NCBI GenBank assembly: GCA_019454205.1
Contig: CP075369.1
Location: forward strand, 1,984,001-2,048,000
Length of the DNA stretch: 64,000 nucleotides
Reading direction: 5' to 3'
DNA from: Xanthobacteraceae bacterium
GTDB lineage: Bacteria; Pseudomonadota; Alphaproteobacteria; Rhizobiales; Xanthobacteraceae
The notes below the pieces were generated by a model. That model did no database searches. It was not told the DNA's origin and worked only from the letters and a program-made list of their open reading frames with translations. This document shows positions 51,795 through 59,025 of this stretch, piece after piece. A program made the position numbers and the translations under genes. Position 1 is the first letter of the stretch. The number at the start of each line of letters is the position of its first letter.

Positions 51795-52385
51795 ATGCGC
51801 CATTCCGCGATCAATCTTCATGAAACCGTGATTCTCGTCGCCGATCCGAGCGCGTATCTGCGCAAGATCGTGGTTTCGATCCTGCGCGGCTTCGGCACCA
51901 AATCGCTACTCGAAGTGGATAGCGCTGCGGGCCTTATGCGCGCGATGAACGGCCAGCGCATCGACGTCCTGCTCTGCGACTCCCGCCTGCCCGATCAGGA
52001 TGGTTTTGCGGCGACCGTCACGATCCGCCGCGATCCCGTCAGCCCGTACCGGACCATTCCAATTCTCATCATGACCAGTGACACGCGCGAGACCTCGATC
52101 CGCCAGGCGCGCGACAGTGGCGCGAACATGGTGATCGCAAAACCGCTATCCCCTCGCGCGCTCTATGATCGTCTTGCGTGGGTTGCGCTCAACAGCCGCC
52201 CGTTCGTCGATTGCGACAACTATTTCGGTCCCGACCGCCGTTACAAGATCGAAGGCTATCCCGGCGGCGTCGGCCGCCGCAGGGGCGACAAGCCTATCGA
52301 GGTCGCGCAGGAAACCGGACCAGCGCTCGAACAGGACGACATCGACAATCTTTTCAACGCCGCGCGCGTAGGGCTTGCGCAATGA
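51795..52385 (+). CDS. CheY-like response regulator with FliM-like C-terminal tail
   Basis: A receiver-domain protein of 196 residues (208 if the ATG at 51759 is used). The phosphoacceptor is D62 in LLCDSRLPDQDG, followed by IMTSDTRE and the lysine in VIAKPLSP. The acidic pocket is altered, ADP instead of DD near residue 17. Beyond the receiver (about residue 125) comes a tail of about 70 residues with FGPDRRYKIEGYPGGVGRR and, near the end, LEQDDIDNLFNA (residues 178-189), which resembles the FliM N-terminal CheY-binding segment (sQdEIDaLLna). It is coupled to the next gene by ATGA. It lies at the edge of the che cluster. Confidence 0.85.
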   Translation: MRHSAINLHETVILVADPSAYLRKIVVSILRGFGTKSLLEVDSAAGLMRAMNGQRIDVLLCDSRLPDQDGFAATVTIRRDPVSPYRTIPILIMTSDTRETSIRQARDSGANMVIAKPLSPRALYDRLAWVALNSRPFVDCDNYFGPDRRYKIEGYPGGVGRRRGDKPIEVAQETGPALEQDDIDNLFNAARVGLAQ

Positions 52386-52888
52386 GCGACGAAGCGAAGA
52401 ACGAAGCACGCATTTTCCGCGTCAAGACGCCGTTTCAGGCCGCGGCACAACAGCCGGGCGGCGTATCGCGCGAACTGGCCATCGAGAATGCGAACCGGCA
52501 GGTGGAGAAGATCAAACCGGAGCTGGTCGTCTGGATGCAGGACCAGCTTGCCGAATTGCCTGTTGCCATCGCCGCGGCGGAATCCTCACCACAGGATTTG
52601 GAGAAACTGAACGCCGTGGAAACGATAGGCCGCGGCTTGCGCGACGTCGGCACCACGCTCGGCTACGGGTTGCTGACTTTCGTCGCCGGCAATATCGCCG
52701 AGATTTTCGAAGCGACGCGAAGCGGCGCGCCTTACCGCAAGGACATAGTGAATTGCCACCTCGCCGCATTGATGCTCTCGATCCGCGACGATTACCGGCA
52801 GATGGACCCGGATCTTTTTCCTGAACTGAAACTCGGCCTGCGGCAGGTGCTGGCGATTGCGCACCGCGCGGCACGCAGCGCACCCTAG
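52382..52888 (+). CDS. Uncharacterised helical protein of the che cluster, possible degenerate HPt
   Basis: A 168-residue protein, not assignable to a known family by eye. It is predicted mainly helical and soluble. The segment VETIGRGLRDVG followed by a helix and RSGAP aligns in pattern with the HPt segment of the neighbouring CheA (VHSVKGGAGIFG, then LRHGT), but E80 stands where the phosphorylated histidine should be. It could be a four-helix-bundle regulator that binds receivers without transferring phosphate. It overlaps the response regulator stop (ATGA) and shares the palindrome CTAG as stop codons with the convergent gene. The HPt idea is inference. Confidence 0.75.
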   Translation: MSDEAKNEARIFRVKTPFQAAAQQPGGVSRELAIENANRQVEKIKPELVVWMQDQLAELPVAIAAAESSPQDLEKLNAVETIGRGLRDVGTTLGYGLLTFVAGNIAEIFEATRSGAPYRKDIVNCHLAALMLSIRDDYRQMDPDLFPELKLGLRQVLAIAHRAARSAP

Positions 52889-53301
52889 AAAACTTGCTCG
52901 TCTTCCCCGCACGCTTCCTGTAACGCCGTATCCGCATCATCCGCCGATGCAATCAACGCATGGGCGAGATAGCCGTTCAGCCGGTTCTTCAAATCCGACA
53001 CCGTAATCGTACCAATCGCATCCGCTGCCGTGCTTGCCGTCGCGCCGCTCCTGCTCAGCTTCCGCAGCGCAAGACCCACCGCCTCGAACTCCTGCTTGAG
53101 CCGATCGAAGGCCTGAAACGCGACGATTAGTTCGCGGTCAGGTTTACCGCCTTCCATGGCAATCGCCGCAACACGGTCGACTGCCTGCTGCAGCCCTGCA
53201 ACGTTGTCGATCATGGCCTGCGCCAGCGCGCCGATAAAATGGTTTGCCTGCGGCTGCGTAGCCGTGTTTTGCGGCGGCATTGAAAAAACTTTACGGGCCA
53301 T
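52885..53301 (-). CDS. Uncharacterised helical protein downstream of cheY
   Basis: A 138-residue soluble, mostly helical protein of unknown family. It follows cheY by 3 bases at the end of the che operon. The central helix has VAFQAFDRLKQEFEAVG, where D66 and Q70 form DxxxQ, the spacing used by CheZ-type phosphatases (D143 and Q147 in E. coli). The acidic end EACGEDEQVF is unusual. With no CheZ, CheC or CheX recognisable nearby, a CheY-phosphatase role is a testable guess, not an identification. Confidence 0.75.
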   Translation of the reverse strand: MARKVFSMPPQNTATQPQANHFIGALAQAMIDNVAGLQQAVDRVAAIAMEGGKPDRELIVAFQAFDRLKQEFEAVGLALRKLSRSGATASTAADAIGTITVSDLKNRLNGYLAHALIASADDADTALQEACGEDEQVF

Positions 53302-53304
53302 ACG

Positions 53305-53694
53305 TCAGCTCAGCTTGCCCACGACCTGCTCGATCTTCGTGCGCAGGATCGTGGCGTCGAACGGTTTGACCAGATAGTTGTTCACGCCTGCTTGCGCGGC
53401 TTTCACGACAAGCTCCTTGTCGCCGCGCCCTGTCAGCAGGATAAACGGCAGCCGCCGCACATGCGGGTGCGAGCGCACCGCGCGCAGCAGGCCAAGGCCG
53501 TCCATCTCCGGCATGTTGTAATCCGAGATGATGAGATCGACCGGCTGGCGCGTCACTGCCTGCAACGCGGCGTTTCCGTTCTCGGCATCGTAGATCATGC
53601 GAATACCGATCTGTTCCAGAGTCATGCGCGTCACTTCACGCACGCTCTGCTGGTCGTCCACGATGAGAACCTTCATGGCGGCTGCGGCCGGCAT
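53305..53694 (-). CDS. cheY: Chemotaxis response regulator CheY
   Basis: A 129-residue single-domain receiver. The acidic pair is in IVDDQQSVR, phosphoacceptor D58 in ISDYNMPEMDG, conserved threonine in LLTGRGDKE and lysine in LVKPFDATIL. It takes phosphate from CheA and acts on the flagellar motor or serves as a sink. The ATG at 53694 has an excellent GGGAGGA site. It starts 11 bases after cheA ends. One of three receiver proteins in the cluster. Confidence 0.93.
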   Translation of the reverse strand: MPAAAAMKVLIVDDQQSVREVTRMTLEQIGIRMIYDAENGNAALQAVTRQPVDLIISDYNMPEMDGLGLLRAVRSHPHVRRLPFILLTGRGDKELVVKAAQAGVNNYLVKPFDATILRTKIEQVVGKLS

Positions 53695-53705
53695 CTTCTC
53701 CTCCC

Positions 53706-55790
53706 TTATGCCGCCCGCGCAGGCATTTGTGTGCGCGCTGCGAGATCGGTGAGTTTTTCTGCGTCAAGAATGAAAGCGACCCGGCCGTTGCCGAGAATGG
53801 TCGCGGCGGCGATTCCGGGCACCGCACCGTAGCTCTCTTCGATGCTTTTGATGACGACCTGCTGGTGCCCGCACAGTTCGTCCACGACGAGGCCGATACG
53901 GTTGCCGTCGCCCGCATCGGTGACGATCACGACCTTGTCGCTATCGGCATCGGGTTTCTTACGCAGCGCGAATACTTCGCCCAGTTTCAGCAACGGCACG
54001 TGTTCGCCTCGTAACTGCAACACGCCCTGCGTGCCGACCAGATTGCCGATGACGGAGCGATCGGGCAACAGACACTCGACAATCGCTGAAAGTGGCATGA
54101 CATAAATCTCGCCCGCGGACTTGATGACCATGCCTTCCATCACCGCGAGCGTGAGCGGCAGCGAAAGCTGAATCGTCATGCCGCGTCCGCGTTCGGATTT
54201 GAGCGAGACCCTTCCGCCAATCTCGGCGATATTGCTGCGGACCACGTCCATGCCTACGCCGCGGCCGGAAATATCCGAAACCGTTTCCGCCGTTGAGAAG
54301 CCTGGCAGCATGATGAGGTTGTTGATCTCGTCGTCGCCGAGCTGTGCGCCCGTCTTCACGAGACCGCGCTCCTGCGCCTTGCGCAACACACGCTCTGGGT
54401 CGATGCCTGCGCCGTCGTCGCGAATTTCGATGACGATACGCCCGCCACGGTGTTCGGCGGACAGGCGCACCGTGCCTTCTTCCTGTTTTCCCGCCGCAAC
54501 CCGCGCGTCGGGCCGCTCGATGCCATGATCGACGGAATTGCGGATGATATGAGTAAGCGGGTCGCCAAGCCGCTCGATGATCGAACGGTCGACTTCCGTT
54601 TTCTCGCCAGCAAGTTCGAGGCGTACTTTCTTTCCTGTTTTTGCGGATAGTTCGCGCACAAGGCGCGGCATCCGCTGGAACACCGAGCCGACCGGCTGCG
54701 CACGCATGGACATCACACTGTCCTTCAGCTCCCTCGTGTGATGGATTACCTCCTGAACTGATTGCGTCAGCCGCGCGCTGGTATGTTCGGGCAGTTCGTT
54801 GACAATCTGGCCGAGCATTGCTTGTGCGATCACGAGTTCACCGACAAGGTTCACCACGCGGTCGATCTTCTCCAGTTCGACTCTGGTGGTCGTCGCGGTT
54901 GCGCGCGGCGGCGAAGTGGTTTTGGCCTCCGCTGGCGTTTCCATTTTGTGGGAAGTTGCAGTCTTCGACGGCTCTGCCAGAACATCGGGGACGACAGGTT
55001 GCAAAGGTTCCACCTGTGGGGCGGTTTCCTGCACGAAGGATGCAACTGCGCCGCCCTGCATACCGATGTCGCAAAGTCCCGCGATAGGTTGAAGGAGCGC
55101 TTCAACCTCTTCGCGGCTCGCCGCGCTATGCAACGTTGCTTGCCATGAAATGTAAACTTCATTCTGCACAATTTTATCGGTCGGCGGCAGCGCACTCGTA
55201 TCGGCAACCAGGTCCAGTTCGCCGATACCGCGCAATGCGTCGAAAACCCTCGCAAGCGGCAGCAATGGCATATCGGGAGAACGCGGCATGATGAAAAACG
55301 TCAACGGCTGCGGCTGCTCCGGCTCATCTGCTGACGCCATCACCGGCGTAAAGTCTATGCCATCGAAATCCGCGGGCGCGACCCCGCCATCAGCACCGTC
55401 CGCATCGATCCCCGCGATGGCATCCAGCATCTTGCGGCAAGCCTGACCGAAATCAGGTGCAATCGTTTCGCCGGAACGCGAGAACCGGATCAGGTCGGAC
55501 AGCACGTCATTGGCGCTGAGCAAAACATCCAGCGTCTCCACGCTGTTCGCGAGCGTACCGTGCCGCAATTTATCCAGCACCGTCTCGAACGCGTGGGCAA
55601 ATCCGACCAGCGCCTCGAACCCGAAAATTCCAGCGCCGCCTTTCACCGAGTGCACGGCACGAAAGATTGCGTGGATCGTTTCATTCGCCTCGTCGCCGTC
55701 GCGCACGGCCGTCAGCCCAGCCTCGATCTGTTGCAGGGCCTCGTCACACTCGTCGAAGAAAGTGTGTTTGAGATCGTCGAACTTCGACAT
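53706..55790 (-). CDS. cheA: Chemotaxis histidine kinase CheA
   Basis: A 694-residue kinase with all five CheA regions. P1 is an HPt domain with H47 in AVHSVKGGAGIFG. A P2-like segment occupies about residues 190-280. P3 dimerisation is around EKIDRVVNLVGELVIAQ. P4 has the N box HIIRNSVDHGIE, G1 RDDGAGIDPE and G2 GRGVGMDVVRSNI. P5 is the CheW-like end (ILDAEKLTDLAART). The ATG at 55790 begins at the conserved KFDDLKHTFFDE; the frame continues upstream without similarity. It phosphorylates the CheY proteins and CheB encoded beside it. Confidence 0.95.
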   Translation of the reverse strand: MSKFDDLKHTFFDECDEALQQIEAGLTAVRDGDEANETIHAIFRAVHSVKGGAGIFGFEALVGFAHAFETVLDKLRHGTLANSVETLDVLLSANDVLSDLIRFSRSGETIAPDFGQACRKMLDAIAGIDADGADGGVAPADFDGIDFTPVMASADEPEQPQPLTFFIMPRSPDMPLLPLARVFDALRGIGELDLVADTSALPPTDKIVQNEVYISWQATLHSAASREEVEALLQPIAGLCDIGMQGGAVASFVQETAPQVEPLQPVVPDVLAEPSKTATSHKMETPAEAKTTSPPRATATTTRVELEKIDRVVNLVGELVIAQAMLGQIVNELPEHTSARLTQSVQEVIHHTRELKDSVMSMRAQPVGSVFQRMPRLVRELSAKTGKKVRLELAGEKTEVDRSIIERLGDPLTHIIRNSVDHGIERPDARVAAGKQEEGTVRLSAEHRGGRIVIEIRDDGAGIDPERVLRKAQERGLVKTGAQLGDDEINNLIMLPGFSTAETVSDISGRGVGMDVVRSNIAEIGGRVSLKSERGRGMTIQLSLPLTLAVMEGMVIKSAGEIYVMPLSAIVECLLPDRSVIGNLVGTQGVLQLRGEHVPLLKLGEVFALRKKPDADSDKVVIVTDAGDGNRIGLVVDELCGHQQVVIKSIEESYGAVPGIAAATILGNGRVAFILDAEKLTDLAARTQMPARAA

Positions 55791-55801
55791 GAATACCGCC
55801 T

Positions 55802-56401
55802 CTACGCCGCCACCTTCGCAACAGTCTCCAACAGACGATCCGGGTCGAACGGTTTCACCATCCATCCGGTTGCGCCGGCCTCGCGCGCAATCGCACGCTT
55901 GTCTGCTTCGCCTTCGGTTGTCAGCACCAGAATGGGCAATGTCCGGTGCACCGGGTTCGCGCGAACGCGGCGGATCACCTCGTAGCCGTCCATGTTCGGC
56001 ATGTTGATGTCGGTAATGATCAGATCGACGCGCTCGCGCGCGAACACCTCCAGTCCATCGGCGCCGTCAACAGCCTGCAACACGTCAAAACCTGCCCCGG
56101 CGAGCGTGAGCATCAGCATGTCGCGCATGGTCTTGGAGTCGTCGATGGTGAGAATCCGTTTTGTCATCGCAATCGGGTCCAGTTCTGGAGAAGAAATTTC
56201 CGCCGCCCGCATTTCGGGTTCGGCTTCCTGGGCGACATCGGTGCCTTGCACGAATGAAGGCGGCTGCACTGCGAGCACGGTCAGCATTTCCATTAACTCA
56301 TTATAATTATTGATATTTTCTGGGTATTTTTCGGCTGTGCCCGCAATCCAGTTCTGGAGATCGGCGAGGCGAAAATCCGCAACATCAATGCGCTCGCTCA
56401 T
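55802..56401 (-). CDS. CheY-type response regulator with a 78-residue N-terminal extension
   Basis: A 199-residue protein. Residues 79-199 are a normal receiver: TIDDSKTMR, phosphoacceptor D131 in IITDINMPNMDG, TTEGEAD and the lysine in MVKPFDPDR. Residues 1-78 are not a known domain and include ADLQNWIAGTAEKYPENI and NYNELMEMLTVLAVQ, probably helical. The ATG at 56401 has GGAGGT and overlaps the cheB stop by ATGA, arguing that the extension is translated. The receiver alone would start at 56167, where the ribosome site is poor. Confidence 0.87.
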   Translation of the reverse strand: MSERIDVADFRLADLQNWIAGTAEKYPENINNYNELMEMLTVLAVQPPSFVQGTDVAQEAEPEMRAAEISSPELDPIAMTKRILTIDDSKTMRDMLMLTLAGAGFDVLQAVDGADGLEVFARERVDLIITDINMPNMDGYEVIRRVRANPVHRTLPILVLTTEGEADKRAIAREAGATGWMVKPFDPDRLLETVAKVAA

Positions 56402-57480
56402 GACAGGAGACCTCCTGCAAAGGCGCGATGCATTTTCGGCGGCACGGCCGTTTCCGGATGCCATGCACCCATGATCGCCGGACCGATGGCATTGAGCGGC
56501 AATTGCCGCTCGACCGCGCCGCGCTCGAACGCTTCGCGCGGCATGCCGTAGATCAGCGACGACGCTTCGTCCTGCCCCACTGTCATCGCGCCGCGTCTGC
56601 GCATCGCAAGCAATCCGTCTGCACCGTCCTTCCCCATTCCGGTCAGAATGACGCCCAGCGCATCCTCGCCGACCGATTCCGCAGCCGAACGAAACAGCAC
56701 ATCGACCGAAGGCCTGTGTCCCGAAACGTTTGGCCCTTCGCCGAGCATGCAAAGATAACCGTCGCCCCAGCGGCGCACTTCGAGATGATGCGTGCCCGGC
56801 GCGATATAAACGCGGCCCGGCAGCACCGGTTGGCGATGCACGGCTTCGCACACCTCCATCGGGCAGATACGGTTGAGCCGGTTGGCAAATGCGGTCGTGA
56901 AGCGCGGCGGCATGTGCTGCGCGATCACGACCGGCGGACAATCCGCTCCCATGTTCGTTAACACTGCGCGTAGGGACTCAACGCCGCCCGTGGAAGCACC
57001 GATGGCGACAAGTTTCACGTGTCTCGTCTCAAGTCCCTTGTGCGTTTTCTCGATGCGCTGCGCCGGGCGCGCTGTATAGCGCATGCCCGCCGCCGCTTTC
57101 ACCTTGGCACACAGTTCCGCGGCCAATGCTTCGAGCGTTTCCGTGCTGCGCGATACGGGTTTCGCCACGAAATCATAAGCACCGATTTCGAGGGCTTCGA
57201 TCGTGGCTTCTGCACCGGCATGGGTCAGTGACGAAACCATGATGACCGGCATCGGATGCAGCTCGACGATCTTTCGCAGAAACGAAAGCCCGTCCATGCG
57301 CGGCATCTCGATATCAAGCGTCAGCACGTCCGGTTCTAAGGCCTTGATACGCTCTCGCGCTTCCAATGGATCACCGGCCGTGCCCACGACTTCGATGCCG
57401 GGGTCTTCTTCAAGCATTGCGGACAGCAGCTTCCGCATCAGGACGGAATCATCGACGATCAGGACGCGCACCAATTTCAT
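56398..57480 (-). CDS. cheB: Chemotaxis methylesterase/deamidase CheB
   Basis: A 360-residue protein that removes methyl groups from receptor glutamates. The receiver domain has phosphoacceptor D56 (LTLDIEMPRMDG). The C-terminal esterase has the triad S163 in GASTGG, H189 in AQHMPPRF and D285 in GMGKDGADG, almost the same numbering as Salmonella CheB (164, 190, 286). It is phosphorylated by CheA and adapts the PAS receptor encoded in the same operon. ATG at 57480. Confidence 0.95.
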   Translation of the reverse strand: MKLVRVLIVDDSVLMRKLLSAMLEEDPGIEVVGTAGDPLEARERIKALEPDVLTLDIEMPRMDGLSFLRKIVELHPMPVIMVSSLTHAGAEATIEALEIGAYDFVAKPVSRSTETLEALAAELCAKVKAAAGMRYTARPAQRIEKTHKGLETRHVKLVAIGASTGGVESLRAVLTNMGADCPPVVIAQHMPPRFTTAFANRLNRICPMEVCEAVHRQPVLPGRVYIAPGTHHLEVRRWGDGYLCMLGEGPNVSGHRPSVDVLFRSAAESVGEDALGVILTGMGKDGADGLLAMRRRGAMTVGQDEASSLIYGMPREAFERGAVERQLPLNAIGPAIMGAWHPETAVPPKMHRAFAGGLLS

Positions 57481-57490
57481 GTCTTGCCTT

Positions 57491-58126
57491 TCACGCGAAC
57501 AGTTCGATGTCGCCGCCGCCACGGCCGGACGACAGGTTGCTGGCATAGTTGTGCTCGACGCTTGCGACTGCGCCGTTGTCGCTGCTGTTGAGCAGGCGGC
57601 GGACTACCCGACCCGTTGATGGCGAATAATGAACGCGGCGCGGCAAGGCGCCGCCGAGATCCTGCGCCGCGCACAAGATACCTTCGGCTTCCAGATAGCG
57701 GAGCACAAAATCCGCGTTCGCAGTACCGACGAGATTCCTGCTTTGCGTTACGTTGCCGCCACCGAAAACCTTCGCTTCGAATGATTCACGACGGCACCCG
57801 TTCTTCAAAAGCTCGTTGATGAGCTTCTCCATGGCGTAGTTCCCGAAACGCGTGGATTGCTTGTCATCACCCCACTGCCCGGAAGAGCATTGCGGCAGCA
57901 TGAAATGATTCATGCCGCCAATGCCGCTATCGCGGTCGCGTATGCAGGCCGCGACACAAGAGCCGAGCACGGTAACCAGAATTTCGTTCTGGCGGCGCGC
58001 GATGCTAAACTCGCCGGGCATCACCTTGATCAGCCACTTCGCGGAAGCCGCATCGAAGAACGAGCGCTTTGTGCCGTTCGCCGGCTGCCCTTCGTCCTGC
58101 ACGACCATGCGTAACGCGGCGCTCAT
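57491..58126 (-). CDS. cheD: Receptor glutamine deamidase CheD
   Basis: A 211-residue CheD. The catalytic cysteine is C57 in VLGSCVAAC and histidine H74 in GGMNHFMLP, spaced 17 residues as in Thermotoga CheD. FGGGNV follows. It deamidates receptor glutamines, and in Bacillus and Thermotoga it also binds CheC. No CheC is present here. The N-terminus is about 30 residues longer than the core and the C-terminus about 40 longer, ending GRGGGDIELFA. Its start overlaps the cheR stop by 4 bases. Confidence 0.93.
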   Translation of the reverse strand: MSAALRMVVQDEGQPANGTKRSFFDAASAKWLIKVMPGEFSIARRQNEILVTVLGSCVAACIRDRDSGIGGMNHFMLPQCSSGQWGDDKQSTRFGNYAMEKLINELLKNGCRRESFEAKVFGGGNVTQSRNLVGTANADFVLRYLEAEGILCAAQDLGGALPRRVHYSPSTGRVVRRLLNSSDNGAVASVEHNYASNLSSGRGGGDIELFA

Positions 58127-59010
58127 GCGCGCCTCCGGTAAATCGTGCGGCCTTCCAGTTCCAGCAACGGATGTGCGCGGGTGAGCGATTCCGAATGACC
58201 GATATAAAGCCAGCCCTTTGGCGCAAGCTGCTCCGCTAGGCGCTGCAACAGGCGCGCCTTGGTCGGCACATCGAAATAGATCATGACGTTGCGGCAGAAG
58301 ATCGCGTCGAACTTGCCTTTGAATGGCCAGTCATCGATCAGATTCAGGCGGCGAAAGCGCACCAGATCGCGCAACCGATCCTCGACGACGAGTTTTCCCT
58401 CCGCGCTATTCTGCTTCTGGCAAAACATACCGCGAAACGCAGGCGGAACATCTTCGATCGATTCCGGCGGATATTCCGCGCGCGCTGCAGATGCTACGAC
58501 ATCCGTATCAATGTCGGTCGCCAGGATACGCGCGTCGGCGCCGGCTCCCGGCAACGCCTGACCGATGATCGCGGCAATCGAGTATGGCTCCTCGCCGGTT
58601 GAGCAACCTGCCGACCAAATCCGTAAACGCGCAGAAGGTTCACGCTTCGCGCGCTCCGCGAAGGGCGCAGCCAAGGTTGCATGCAGGTGCTTGAAGTGGT
58701 GAGATTCCCGGAAGAATTTCGTGAGATTGGTCGAGATTGCATTGATGAAGCGCTGCGCTTCCGCGCGGTCGGACAGAAGATATTCCCGATACGCTGCGAA
58801 TGTCGGCAACCGCAAAGCCCGGAGACGCCGGGAGAGCCGCCCATAAACCAGGTTGCGTTTGGCTTCTGAAAGCGCAATGCCCGCTTTTTCGTGGGCAAAC
58901 TTTGCCAGCATCCGGAAATCGGCATCGCCGAAAGCAAACTCGCGCTCCTGCGCAGCCGGGCCGCTGCAAGCCTCATCATACAAAGCCGCGGCGGATGCCA
59001 TGCGTACCAT
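58123..59010 (-). CDS. cheR: Chemotaxis protein methyltransferase CheR
   Basis: A 295-residue SAM-dependent methyltransferase that adds methyl groups to receptor glutamates. The N-terminal helical domain (about residues 25-95) includes YGRLSRRLRAL. The SAM domain has IWSAGCSTGEEPYSIA, ILATDIDTDVV and DAIFCRNVMIYFD, all CheR signatures. It can be tethered to receptors through a C-terminal WxxF pentapeptide, which the receptor encoded just upstream carries. It sits 15 bases after that receptor gene. Confidence 0.95.
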   Translation of the reverse strand: MVRMASAAALYDEACSGPAAQEREFAFGDADFRMLAKFAHEKAGIALSEAKRNLVYGRLSRRLRALRLPTFAAYREYLLSDRAEAQRFINAISTNLTKFFRESHHFKHLHATLAAPFAERAKREPSARLRIWSAGCSTGEEPYSIAAIIGQALPGAGADARILATDIDTDVVASAARAEYPPESIEDVPPAFRGMFCQKQNSAEGKLVVEDRLRDLVRFRRLNLIDDWPFKGKFDAIFCRNVMIYFDVPTKARLLQRLAEQLAPKGWLYIGHSESLTRAHPLLELEGRTIYRRRA

Positions 59011-59025
59011 CGTCTTCGCATCCGC

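Noticed and set aside
51537..51823. Short overlapping open frames (79 and 94 codons) in the AT-rich gap
   Set aside because: No ribosome binding site, no recognisable motif, and they overlap each other and the response regulator start. They could still hide a small gene, but nothing supports one.
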